NCBI RefSeq assembly: GCF_024582715.1
Contig: NZ_CP102083.1
Span: forward strand, 124,001 to 188,000
Reading direction: 5' to 3'
Length of the DNA: 64,000 bases
Origin: Mycoplasma sp. 2045
GTDB taxonomy: Bacteria > Bacillota_I > Bacilli_A > Mycoplasmatales > Metamycoplasmataceae
The notes under the pieces: generated by a model
Databases searched by the model: none
What the model was told of the DNA's origin: nothing
The model's input: the letters and a program-made list of their open reading frames with translations, nothing else
Part shown: positions 1 to 11,367 of the stretch, piece by piece
How the letters are laid out: the number at the start of each line of letters is the position of its first letter
Position numbering within the stretch: position 1 is the stretch's first letter
Program-made: the position numbers and the translations under genes

Positions 1-94
1 ACGTGGTGGAGGAAACGCTATCTTATCTATGGGTAAAGTCGCAACTGCTAATAACTTAATTGCAGCATTAGAAGAGATTACATGAGAAAAATAG
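1..94 (+). CDS. alaS: alanyl-tRNA synthetase, C-terminal end (partial)
   Basis: Reading from base 2 with TGA = Trp gives a glycine-rich tail (RGGGNAILSMGKVATANNL) that ends at TAG 92-94. A Gly-rich segment followed by a short helix is typical of the DHHA1 domain closing AlaRS, and alaS commonly precedes ruvX in Firmicutes and mollicutes. It overlaps the ruvX start by 13 bases. Only about 30 residues are visible, so the identification rests on this tail plus gene order. Confidence 0.6.
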
Positions 95-522
95 GTCTAG
101 ATTTAGGGACTAAAAGTTGTGGAATTGCAATCACTGATGAAAGTGAAATCATTGCATCAGGAATAGAAAACTTTAAATTCGAAGAATATAAATTTACCCA
201 AGCTCTTGACAGAATTAGCTACTACATTAATGAAGTTTATAAAAACAAAATCGATGGAATAGTGCTTGGTTACCCACTTAAAATTAGTGGAGATAAGAGT
301 GATAGAACTTTAATGGTTGAAGATTTCAAAAAGCAACTTGAAGAAAATTTTAACTTACCTGTTTTATTGGTTAATGAACAATATTCAACTAAAAAAGCCC
401 ATGAGACTATGATTGAAGCCGGTTTAACTAGAAAGAAAAGAAAAGATCATAAAGATAAGCTTGCAGCACAAATCATACTTAATGATTATTTAGATTACTA
501 TAAACATAAATGAGGTAAATAA
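82..522 (+). CDS. ruvX: RuvX/YqgF family Holliday-junction resolvase-like nuclease
   Basis: The protein has about 146 residues, the usual length for the family. The N-terminal IGLDLGTKSCGIA is the RNase H-like first acidic motif, VLGYPL with the following segment matches the conserved GLP region, and NEQYSTKKA and the late KDKLAAQIIL segment match the C-terminal motifs. Family role: 5' end maturation of pre-16S rRNA, with proposed resolvase activity. The frame continues through TGA at 511 to TAA at 520-522, so it overlaps the next ATG by one base (translational coupling). Confidence 0.93.
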
Positions 523-1178
523 TGAGTGATACAACAAGAACGATTTTAATGGTATCTGCAATAGTTGTGTTTGTTTTAGGTATTGGTATTTACATTTGGT
601 TAAATATTTACTCAAGAAAGATTCGTAAAAAATATTTAGCAAAAGCGCAAGCTGAAGCACTTGTTCAAATTGAATCTTTACGTAGTGAACTTGGTGTATT
701 ACCTTTTGATATTAAAGACTTCCTAAAATCAAAAGCAAACGATTTAGACATTGAAGGTATTATTAATACAATTTATCAAAATCATTATCAAAATTGTTTA
801 ATTATCGATGAAAAAGATATGTTCCCAATAGTTGCAATTGACTCAAAAACAAAATCAAATATTTATTATTTAAACTCAAGTTTAAATAAAGACTTATATG
901 ATAAAGTTAAAGAGAATTTTGGTGATGAAGCTGGTAAAGGAATAATAGAATATAAAGATCAAGAATTAGATTTTGTTGCGATTTTACGTACTGAGCAAGA
1001 CATAAATGACTTATATGATAAGTATGTTCACAAGATGCAAAAAGGTATGTGTATTATTAGTTTTGATAATGCAAAAAGATCTGAAATTAAAAGATTAATT
1101 TCATTACTTAGAATGTCTTCAATCCCATATGAAGTATCATTTTTAAGTTCTAAATTTCTTTTTATAGTAAAAAGATAA
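522..1178 (+). CDS. single-pass membrane protein of unknown function
   Basis: The 218-residue protein has one N-terminal transmembrane helix (about residues 8-29), then a basic patch and a soluble domain rich in Asp/Lys. Its start overlaps the ruvX stop, so the two are probably co-translated. No catalytic motif is obvious. It may belong to the mycoplasma family annotated as putative methyltransferases of the BC85_0335 type, but I see no clear SAM-binding GxGxG motif and would not rely on that name. Confidence 0.75.
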   Translation: MSDTTRTILMVSAIVVFVLGIGIYIWLNIYSRKIRKKYLAKAQAEALVQIESLRSELGVLPFDIKDFLKSKANDLDIEGIINTIYQNHYQNCLIIDEKDMFPIVAIDSKTKSNIYYLNSSLNKDLYDKVKENFGDEAGKGIIEYKDQELDFVAILRTEQDINDLYDKYVHKMQKGMCIISFDNAKRSEIKRLISLLRMSSIPYEVSFLSSKFLFIVKR

Positions 1179-1241
1179 AATCAGACTAAAATAAAATATA
1201 ATTAAATTAACTTTTCTCAAAATAACATAAGGAGAATGATT

Positions 1242-1736
1242 ATGAACAATGAAGAATTAAAAGGTGTTGTTTACCTATCGCAAGAAACTTACGATAGATA
1301 TAAAAAAGAATATGAACATTTAGTTAATGTTGAAAGACCTGCTGTTCAAGCTGCCTTAAAAGAAGCTAGAGCACAAGGGGACTTATCAGAAAACGCTGAG
1401 TATGATGCAGCTAGAGATAGACAAGGTGCTGTTGAAGGTAGAATTAGCGAATTAGAACAAATTTTAGATAATGCAAAAATTATTGAAGCTAAAGATGAGT
1501 CAACACAAAACACAGTTGGAATTGGTACAACAGTTCAATTTGTTAAAAAAGACACAAATCAAGTTAAAGAAGTTACGATTATGGGTACACACGATACAAA
1601 CCCATTTGAAAATAAAATTTCAAACAAAAGTCCACTTGCAGTAGCAATGATGGGACATGTAGCTGGTGATGTTGTTGAAGTTGATGCACAAACAAAATAC
1701 ATGATTGAAATTTTAAGTGTTAAATTCAGTAATTAA
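1242..1736 (+). CDS. greA: transcription elongation factor GreA
   Basis: GreA stimulates RNA polymerase to cleave backtracked RNA. The N-terminal coiled coil includes ARAQGDLSENAEYDAARDRQ, the diagnostic GreA tip sequence with its acidic residues; the C-terminal FKBP-like domain follows. ATG 1242 is preferred over in-frame ATG 1236 because AAGGAGA (1229-1235) lies six bases upstream of 1242 but abuts 1236. Length (164 residues) is normal. Confidence 0.97.
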   Translation: MNNEELKGVVYLSQETYDRYKKEYEHLVNVERPAVQAALKEARAQGDLSENAEYDAARDRQGAVEGRISELEQILDNAKIIEAKDESTQNTVGIGTTVQFVKKDTNQVKEVTIMGTHDTNPFENKISNKSPLAVAMMGHVAGDVVEVDAQTKYMIEILSVKFSN

Positions 1737-1759
1737 GTTGAATTTTTCTTTTCTAATTT

Positions 1760-2446
1760 ATGGAACTACATAATTCACAAAATCATAATTCTTGCTCTAA
1801 TAAAGAATTAATATGAATTGCAAATTCAAATAAACAACAACAAACTAGACATAAACACAAACAAAATCTTTTCACAATAAAAAACATAGCTTACTTAGCT
1901 ATGTATATGGCAATTATTGTAATTTTAACTTTTACACCCTACACAGGATATATTACGATTGGTGTTATATCAATAACAACTGTTCCAATTGTTATTTTAA
2001 TTGCTTCAATTCATTTAGGTATGATCGGAACTTTATGAAGCACGCTGTCATTTGGATTTTGATCTTGAATAGGTTCGATTGTTTTAGGGTATCCAATTTT
2101 CAATAACATCTTATATTCATTTGTACCAAGAATCGCTTTATCTTTATTTTTAGTAGGAGCATATTATTTATGCTTTAAAATAGGTAAATTCAATATATTC
2201 ACAAGTACAATCTTTGCTTTCTTAATTTTTGCTGCCAATACATTATTCGTTTCAATTTTTATTTTTATCGGAATTCAATTCATAGGCATAAAAGAAGTAT
2301 CATCACCATCAGTATGATTAACATTAATTTGAGTAAATATGCTAGTTGAATGATGTGTTTTAGTAATAATTTCAATAGCAATTTATCCATTTTTAAAATG
2401 AGTTTATAGACAAAATGTGATTAATAAAGTTTCGTTAGGATATTAG
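1760..2446 (+). CDS. ECF transporter S component-like membrane protein
   Basis: With TGA as Trp this is a 228-residue protein with about five or six hydrophobic helices after a polar N-terminus rich in Asn, Gln, His and Lys (first 45 residues). The helix pattern and a GMIGTL...FWSWIGSIV segment resemble substrate-binding S components of energy-coupling factor vitamin transporters; the substrate cannot be told. No convincing ribosome-binding site precedes ATG 1760, so the start is uncertain. It lies 23 bases after greA and is followed by a terminator, so the two are probably co-transcribed. Confidence 0.7.
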
Positions 2447-2454
2447 ATAACTTT

Positions 2455-2478
2455 GAGAGCTCGACGAGCTCTCTTTTT
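2455..2478 (+). terminator. rho-independent terminator
   Basis: The inverted repeat GAGAGCT...AGCTCTC is followed by five T. It closes the alaS-ruvX-greA-S component transcription unit. Confidence 0.9.
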
Positions 2479-2560
2479 ACTTAACATTCAATAACTATTT
2501 ATTTTTAATTATTTTATGCAATGGGTGATATTATTTAAATATTAAGAAAAGGAATCAAGA

Positions 2561-3355
2561 ATGATATTAATGATTATTTATTATCTATCCTGACTGATAG
2601 ATGGGAAAATGAGATTTATATGACATAAACTGTTTGACATTATACGATTAATTGATTCAGGGACGAAAATACGTCCTGAAATTTTTGATTACTTAAAAGA
2701 AAAATTTCTTAAAAGATTGAAATTCGAACAGATATTATTAATCGTTTTCCTTGTAATCATCACAATATCGGCTATACACACAATTATTTCGATAATTTTA
2801 GCATGCATTTATTTTGCTAAAATAAATACTATCACTACTTTCTGTTTCTACACAGGATTACCTGCTTCTATTATTTTACTATGTGAGGGTTCTTCACTTT
2901 TGGGCCTTTGAATATCAGGTAATCTAAAATCATATTTGGATGATTATATAAATTACTTAATACCAGAATATTCAAGTAAGAATGCAAGATTATCCAATGA
3001 AAATTTATATGATAATTTGATTCTAAATGCTCATTCCGAAGTTCATTTTTTAATAAATGAAAAGACAAAATTTAAAACAGTGTGGCCTTCAGTTAGAGTA
3101 GACATATCTTCAGTGTTATTTCCTTGAATGCATATTAAAATCAAATTTTTAAAGAAATCAAAAACTAAGAAAATGGATGTTTATTTAGTAATGATATTAT
3201 GTGGCGATGGTATGTGAAAACTTAGTAATATTGAATTAAAACCTGAAATGTTTTATTATGAATATAAAAGAACAATTCTTAATGAAAATATAAAACCACC
3301 AAAGCAAAAATTTGTATTGAGTCAAAATTATAAGACTAGAGAAATTGATATTTAA
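2561..3355 (+). CDS. two-helix membrane protein, paralog A of accessory cassette
   Basis: This is a 264-residue protein read through five TGA codons. It has a hydrophobic/amphipathic N-terminus, a RLIDSG...RPEIFDYL segment, two transmembrane helices (about residues 60-83 and 90-117) and a soluble C-terminal domain. AAGGA at 2548-2552 supports ATG 2561. The gene at 5034 is a clear paralog with the same topology and a near-identical C-terminal block (CGDGMWKLSNIELKPEM). It matches no family I recognise. Flanking a hydrophobic-hairpin protein, an immunity or accessory role is possible; this is inference. Confidence 0.75.
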
Positions 3356-3380
3356 GTTTTTTACTTCTATGTAAATAATT

Positions 3381-3406
3381 GAGTCAAAAATTTTGACTCT
3401 TTTTTT
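3381..3406 (+). terminator. rho-independent terminator
   Basis: The stem GAGTCAAA...TTTGACTC is followed by seven T. It separates paralog A from the next gene, which therefore has its own promoter. Confidence 0.9.
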
Positions 3407-3560
3407 AAATTTATTTTCAATAAAAATCATCTTTATGTTGAATTTGTTATTTTTTTCACAAAATATGAAAAAATACGATAAAAAAGCGCTATTTCCTGTT
3501 ATATATTCTCTTTAGTGATAACATTAAAAAATAAGGTGCATCATTTTTTAAGGAGATATT

Positions 3561-5000
3561 ATGGAATCAAAATTCCTAAACGTTTTAAATATAATAGGTT
3601 CAACACCTTCAATGGTAATGCCTGTAAATCAACCGACTATTGCTAAAAAAGTTGATAGTTCTGGAATCAACAATTCAAATGATATTAGGATTGACCAAGA
3701 AAATTTAGAAAAGGAAACTTTGGAATTATTTGAGAAAAATAAAGAAGAAGTATCTGCTATTACAGATGTAATTATTAAAAATTATTCTAAAAAATCTGCG
3801 AAAAAAACAGTTGAGTTAATTGATGATCAAAAAATTGAAAATTTATTTTTAAAAACCGCTCAAAAACAAATAGAAAAGAAATCAGGAGCATTTGTACCAA
3901 CTGAAGAAATAAAGGATAAGTTAATAGAGAATAATAAATTTGAAGAAATTAAGGATAGTTTTAAAAAAGAATTGAGAAACAATATTCTTCTTATGAAGAA
4001 AGAAGATTCTAAAGTAAAAAAAGCAATAAAAGAAGAAATCGCCAAAAACAAGACAGAAATAAAGAGATTAGTAACTGACTATGAAATGGAATTTGAAATC
4101 AATGATGACGGTACAATCAATAGTAAGCAATTGATTTTTGAATATAATAGACTCAAGAAAAAAGTAGAAGTTATAAACGAAATTATGATACCAGAGTTAA
4201 ATTTTATCAGAGATCTAGAGGCTGTTAAGGTGTTTGTTATTAGTCTTGCAGTTATTGCTAGTGCTTCTGCTCTTGTGTCTCATATTGTTAATTTATTTAC
4301 TTGAGGAAGCATGACGTTAGTAGCCTTGGTTTCAACAGGAATTGCTGCCGCGCTTTCAACAATAGCTGCTCTTATAGATGGATATGTGCAGCATAGAAAA
4401 TCAATATATGATGAAATGGCAGGAATAAAGGAAAGGTTATTTTCTGAAGATATGTTCTCTGGTTTATGAACGGCAGCTACATTGTGGCCGTCCTTTGTAA
4501 TGTCTGTAGCAGGACTAAAAGATAAAATTACTAGTGAGGCATTAGCACTTAATTTATTCAGAAGTGGTATATCTGATGCTCAAAGCACTTTGTCAACAGG
4601 TGCTAATGTTGCAGGATTAATTGGTTCAGCAGTATCGCTAGGTACAGAAATTAATGATATTGTTCAAACTGCAAAATCTTTATCAGCCAATAAAACACGG
4701 AAATTAGAGTATTTAGATGAAGTAGCTCGATATGCAGTTGGTATGCAAAAAATTGAAAAGGTTGAATGAGTTGTTATTGATGAAACTAAATTAGACAAAC
4801 CATATAATGAAGGTGGTAGAGGAGGTCAAAATAGATACTTCTTTAACCTAAAAACTAAACAAACGAGACATATTTCGCATTTTCTAAATATGTCTAAACA
4901 AGAATTGGCTATGAATGGATTTATAAAAGTTAAATCAAAAACTCGTGGTCAATATATTAAGAGAATTCCAAATAAAACTAAAGAGGACAATCTAGGTTAA
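3561..5000 (+). CDS. uncharacterised protein with central hydrophobic hairpin (possible pore-forming/bacteriocin-like)
   Basis: The 479-residue protein is read through three TGA codons and has a strong AAGGAGA ribosome-binding site. Residues 1-220 are highly charged and helical. Residues about 225-247 and 251-270 form two adjacent hydrophobic, Ala/Ser/Val-rich helices. Residues 300-420 are a second weakly hydrophobic, helical region, and the tail is basic. The first 25 residues (KFLNVLNIIGSTPSMVMPV) look like a short mycoplasma-type leader without a lipobox. A charged helical domain plus a hydrophobic hairpin recalls pore-forming bacteriocins or toxins, but I recognise no named family with certainty. 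Confidence 0.75.
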
Positions 5001-5033
5001 TTTATTAATTTATTTATTAATACTAGATAAGTT

Positions 5034-5834
5034 ATGATATTTGCATTATTATTATTCCTAACAAAACTTTTTCAACCAAGACTGAGACTTGCCGAATATA
5101 AGCTTTATGTTGTTATAAGGCTTGTGGATTCAGGTTTTAAATTAAGAGATGAATTGTTTGATTATTTGATAATAATTTTTAAAAAGAGATTAAAATTCGA
5201 AGTAATCTATGAGAGAATCTTTTATATTTTAATGTCATTATCAGTTTTGTATTTGATTCCTGCGTGTATTGTATTATTTGCTTTGAACAGGGTTTATGTA
5301 AATTTATCCGATTCATTATCTATGTTTTTAGCATCAAATTGTGGCCTTAGTATTGGTTTTCTAGTAAGTAGTAGTATTTTTATGTTTGTATTTAAAAAAT
5401 ATGGAGTAATAAGAGAACGTTGAGAATATTTTCTGAGAGAATTAGAGATATATCATGAAAAATCAAAATCATTACCTGACGATAATTTTTATGATAATAG
5501 ATTTAAAAATCCTCATCATGAAATGCAATTTCTATTAAATGAAAAAGTGAGATTAAAAACAGTATGATATTCTGTTAAATACAATATAAATGCATCTGTT
5601 TATCCATGAATGCACCTTAGATTAAGTTTTCTAAAGAAATCAAAAACAAGAAAAATGGATGTTTATTTAGCAATGTTATTATGTGGTGATGGTATGTGAA
5701 AACTTAGTAATATTGAATTAAAACCTGAAATGTTCCATTATGAGTATAGGAGATCTGTGCTTGGCGAGAAAATTAAACTGCCAAAACGAAAATTTACATT
5801 AGCAAATAACTACAAACAAGATTATGATTTTTAG
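5034..5834 (+). CDS. two-helix membrane protein, paralog C of accessory cassette
   Basis: The 266-residue protein has the same plan as the gene at 2561: short hydrophobic start, RLVDSGF...RDELFDYL segment, two transmembrane helices (about 65-90 and 100-125), and a soluble C-terminus ending with the shared CGDGMWKLSNIELKPEM block. A 47-base stretch (5688-5734) is identical to 3206-3252, which points to recent duplication or gene conversion. It starts 33 bases after the preceding stop and has no clear Shine-Dalgarno sequence, so it may be coupled to the upstream gene. Function unknown. Confidence 0.75.
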
Positions 5835-5958
5835 TTTAATTTTATATCTAAAAAACGTTAAAAATAAATTGTGTAAAACTTTATTTTTAACTAAATATTC
5901 ATACAATAATTATTAACCTGAAAATTACTTTTTTAACACACACATAGTATTAAAAGTC

Positions 5959-6000
5959 AAAAAGACCGATTCAACTCATAAAAGTTAATAGGTCTTTTTT
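5959..6000 (+). terminator. rho-independent terminator
   Basis: AAAAGACC pairs with GGTCTTTT around an internal AACT/AGTT stem, followed by a T run. It ends the 3.5-5.8 kb cassette just before secA. Confidence 0.85.
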
Positions 6001-6018
6001 ATTTTATAAATAAAAAAG

Positions 6019-6024
6019 TATAAT
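6019..6024 (+). promoter_or_regulatory. -10 box of secA (leaderless start)
   Basis: TATAAT is separated from the secA ATG by only seven bases, so transcription should begin at or next to the start codon. No Shine-Dalgarno sequence is present. Confidence 0.7.
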
Positions 6025-6031
6025 TGAACTT

Positions 6032-8845
6032 ATGAAAAGTTGAAAACAATTATTAGACTTCAAAACGTCAGAAATGCGTATTGCTGAGAAAGCTTTAAAG
6101 AAAATTAATCAGCTTGAAAGCATAGTTTCTAAGTTTACAGATGAAGAACTTAAATCTAAAACAGAATACTTTAAAAAGCTATTAGAAAAAGGTTATTCAT
6201 TAGAAGACATTCGTAATGATGCTTTTGCAGTAGCTAGAGAAGCGACAAAGAGGGTTTTAGGCAAAAGACCTTATGACGTTCAAATATTAGGTGGATTACT
6301 TTTAGATTTAGGTTCAGTAGCTGAAATGAAAACTGGTGAAGGTAAAACAATTACATCTATTGCTCCAGTTTACTTGAATGCTCTTTTAGAAAAAGGTGCG
6401 ATTGTATCTACAGTTAACGAATACTTAACTGAACGTGATGCAACTGAAATGGGTGCTGTGTTTAATTTCTTAGGACTTACTGTCGGGATTAATAAAGCAC
6501 AAATGAATGAGGATGATAAAAGAAAAGCTTATGCAGCTGATATTACTTATTCAGTTCACTCTGAACTTGGGTTCGATTACTTAAGAGATAATATGGTCTC
6601 AAATAAGAATAACAAAGTTCAAAGAGGACTTCAGTTCTGTTTAATCGATGAGGTTGACTCAATCTTAATCGATGAAGCTAAAACACCTCTTATCATTTCA
6701 GGTGGAGAAAAAGATGATACAGCAGCTTACTTTGCTGCCGACCAATTCGTTAGAACTCTTGGCCCTGAAGATTACATAATTGATGAAGAGTCGAAAGCTG
6801 TAGCACTAACACACTCAGGGATTGCTAAAGCTAATGAGTTTTACAAAACTGATGGACTTTATAAAATTGAAAACTCTGAAAATGTTCACTTAATCCAAAA
6901 CGCATTAAGAGCACATAAAATTATGCGTATTGATGTTGAGTACATTGTCCGTGAAGGAAAAATCGAATTAGTTGATGCATTCACTGGTCGTATAATGGAT
7001 GGACGTAGCTATTCAGAAGGGCTTCAACAAGCTATCCAAGCCAAAGAAATGGTTGAAGTTGAACCTGAAACAAAAACTTTAGCAACCATTACTTATCAAA
7101 ACTTTTTCAGAATGTTCAAAAAGCTTTGTGGAATGACCGGTACAGGAAAAACTGAAGAGCAAGAATTCATTGATATCTACAATATGAGAGTTAATGTTGT
7201 TCCTACAAATAAACCAATTGTTCGAGTAGATGAACCTGATTCAATTTTTGCAACTGCTAAAGCAAAATGAAATGCAGTTGCTGACAAAATTGAAGAACTT
7301 TACAAAAAAGGTCAGCCAGTTTTAGTTGGTACTGCTCAAATTGAAGATTCAGAAATTATTCATAGACTTTTAACACATAGAGCAATTCCTCATAGAGTTT
7401 TAAATGCTAAACAAAATGCATCTGAAGCTGAAATTATTTCACATGCTGGTGAAGTTAAATCAGTTACTATAGCCACAAATATGGCTGGTCGTGGAACTGA
7501 CATTAAGCCTACACCTGAAGCTTTAGAACTTGGTGGATTATACGTTTTAGGAACAGATAAAGCTGAATCAAGAAGAATCGATAACCAGCTAAGAGGGCGT
7601 TCAGGACGTCAAGGAGATGTTGGTACAAGTAAATTCTTTATTTCTATTGATGATCAATTAATGCAACGTTTTGCAAACTATGAAAGTTTTAGAGAAGCTT
7701 ACTCAAAAGATGGCGACAAAGAAGTTACTAATAAACAACTTAGATTTGCTTTTAATCACGCTCAAAAGAAAATTGAAGGTTTCAACTATGACTCACGTAA
7801 ATCAGTTTTAAATTATGACGACGTTATTAGACAACAACGTGACTTAATTTATGCACAACGTGATTTAATCTTATACAGCAGTGACATAGTGTTTATCGTT
7901 CAAAGAATGATAGCATCTGCTGCTAGAACGATTGTTAGAAGTGGTGAATATAGATTGCATAATAATGTTTATCATTATGAAGCTCTTGTAGAATTTTTAA
8001 ATGAAAACATTGGTAAATTCATTAAATTCCACTTTGATATTAATGACATTTCAAAAGTTCACGAAACAGATTTACCAGAATATATTGCTAACATTATTCT
8101 TTCAATTTATCAAGATTGAGAAAAGAATGCAATAGAAAACACTTCAGAAGAAGAGTTAATAAGACACTTAAGAGCACTTATTTTAGGTACATTAGATGAA
8201 AAATGACAAAGTCATATCAACTTAATGGACAAATTACGTTCAAACGTTAACTTAGCTCAATATTCACAAAAGAACCCTTACCAAATTTATACAGAGGAAG
8301 GGACAAAAGCTTTCTACAAAATGATTGATGATATTGCTTATGGAGTACTTTTAAAAGTCTTCTCAGACAGAATTGGAATGAAGACATTATTCACAAAACA
8401 AATGAAAGCTGACCCAATATTCCAACAAATTCTTTCATCATTCAGAATTGATCCATACAAATCAATTGAAGAGCAAGAAAGAGTTGTTGTTGAAACTTAC
8501 GAGTTAATTAAGAAAAGAATGGAAGATCTAGAGCAACAAAAGAAAGCTGAGCAAGAAAAATTAGCTCAAGCAGCTAGTGAACCAATTGAAGTTCCGGTTG
8601 AAAATCAACTACAAAATCAAGAAGTAGTTAGATTAGATGAAAAACCAAAAAAAGTTAGAAAACAAAGTAATAAAACTAATAAAAATATTGCTATAAATCT
8701 TGATAATAAACTTTATAATTGTAGTAATATTGCTTATATTAAAGATAATGAACATAAAATTAGTCGTTCAGTAGCTCTTGCACCAAAAAGAAGACAACCA
8801 CAAAGACCAAGGCTAAATATCAATGTTTATGTAAAACATAAATAA
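6032..8845 (+). CDS. secA: preprotein translocase ATPase SecA
   Basis: SecA is the motor that drives proteins through SecYEG. The 937-residue protein has Walker A MKTGEGKT (about residues 99-106), DEVD box (LIDEVDSILIDEA), FTGR (AFTGRIMDGR), NMAGRGTDI and QLRGRSGRQGD helicase motifs. ATG 6032 gives the conserved MKSWKQLLDFKTSEMR start, which reads through a TGA. The C-terminal 100 residues are Gln/Lys/Arg-rich and lack the zinc-binding cysteine cluster found in many SecAs. It is probably expressed from its own leaderless promoter. Confidence 0.98.
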
Positions 8846-8906
8846 AAATTGTTCAAAATCATAAATTTATTAAATCTAAATAGTTTGAAAATAAAAGGAG
8901 ATCCTT

Positions 8907-9560
8907 ATGGCACAAGTAGAATTAGAAGTTAAATTAGATGGAAATTGTAAAGTATGTAAATCACCAAGAATTCAATGTGTTTGTTTATCATGTCCTTGTT
9001 TAGGAGAAAAATACCACGTTGAACAAATGTCAATTGTTAAAGAAGTTAAAAACGAAGAAGTATTAGTAGAAGAAACTGTAGTTGAAGAAGAACAACCAGT
9101 AGAAGAAAAAGAAACAGTTGTATATTCAGAAGTAAAAGAAGAACCTAAAGAAGAATACGTTTACGTTGAATCAGACTTAACACGTGAAGAAAATATTATA
9201 GAACCTGTTGGTGGACACAGATGTGGTGGACACTGCTTAGCAAACAGAAACGCTAATATGGTTAAAAGAGAAGCAGAAGTTGTTTACAGCTCATCAGCAT
9301 TAGCTAAAGAAGAATGTGGATTTGAAGAAGAAAAACAAACATGCTGCGTAGGTGAATGTAACTGTGATCAAGAAAAACAAACATGCTGCGTAGGTGAATG
9401 TAACTGTGAACAAGTTGAAGAAAGAGTAGAAGAAGCAGTTAGAGTATCTACAGAACAAGTAGTTGAAGAAGTTATTGTTAAAAACTACTACACATTACAT
9501 CCAGTTGCAAACAAATTCAGAGAATACAGTGAAGAAGTTATTACAGAATTCAAAAAATAA
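8907..9560 (+). CDS. cysteine-rich acidic protein, metallothionein-like clusters, unknown function
   Basis: The 217-residue protein has 17 cysteines in three groups: residues 14-31 (CxxC, CxC, CxC spacing), a HRCGGHC pair near residue 110, and a tandemly duplicated TCCVGECNC motif. Long Glu/Val-rich linkers join the clusters. It has no signal peptide or membrane helix. A strong AAAAGGAGAT ribosome-binding site and codon choices like those of the ribosomal protein genes suggest high expression. Clustered thiols suggest zinc or other metal binding in the cytoplasm; I know of no characterised homolog. It has its own terminator. Confidence 0.85.
   Translation: MAQVELEVKLDGNCKVCKSPRIQCVCLSCPCLGEKYHVEQMSIVKEVKNEEVLVEETVVEEEQPVEEKETVVYSEVKEEPKEEYVYVESDLTREENIIEPVGGHRCGGHCLANRNANMVKREAEVVYSSSALAKEECGFEEEKQTCCVGECNCDQEKQTCCVGECNCEQVEERVEEAVRVSTEQVVEEVIVKNYYTLHPVANKFREYSEEVITEFKK
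9330..9413 (+). repeat. tandem duplication of a 42-bp, 14-codon unit
   Basis: Two copies (9330-9371 and 9372-9413) are identical apart from one or two bases near the end of the unit. Each encodes one TCCVGECNC cluster. The near-identity at DNA level points to a recent in-frame duplication inside the cysteine-rich gene. Confidence 0.95.
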
Positions 9561-9569
9561 TTTATCTTT

Positions 9570-9600
9570 CACATAGCAAATTTGCTATGTGATTTTTATT
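9570..9600 (+). terminator. rho-independent terminator
   Basis: A perfect 11-bp inverted repeat (CACATAGCAAA and its complement) is followed by a T-rich tract just after the cysteine-rich gene. Confidence 0.9.
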
Positions 9601-9607
9601 TTTATGG

Positions 9608-9613
9608 TATTAT
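9608..9613 (+). promoter_or_regulatory. -10 box of the candidate small RNA
   Basis: TATTAT lies five to seven bases before GGAGCC, where the structured RNA appears to start. Confidence 0.45.
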
Positions 9614-9618
9614 TTTTA

Positions 9619-9678
9619 GGAGCCGACATCGAAGTGAAAACTTAGATGTGTACTGCCTTCAATTTGAAGGTTTTTTTA
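9619..9678 (+). ncRNA. candidate small structured RNA or leader/attenuator upstream of the ABC-F gene
   Basis: After GGAGCCG a clean hairpin forms: ACATC and AAGT pair with ACTT and GATGT around a GAAA loop (9625-9648), with one G/A mismatch. A second hairpin CCTTC...GAAGG (9656-9670) is followed by seven T, a rho-independent terminator. The unit sits between the terminator of the previous gene and the ABC-F start at 9746, so it is either an independent RNA of about 60 nt or a terminating leader. The segment GAGCCGACATCGA is, from memory, the complement of the conserved 23S rRNA peptidyl-transferase region around A2503. Confidence 0.55.
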
Positions 9679-9745
9679 TTCAAAATAATATAAAATATAT
9701 AAATCATTAATTTATATATTGTTAATTTTAAAAAAGGAGCTAAAT

Positions 9746-11365
<1,620 letters not shown>

Positions 11366-11367
11366 TT

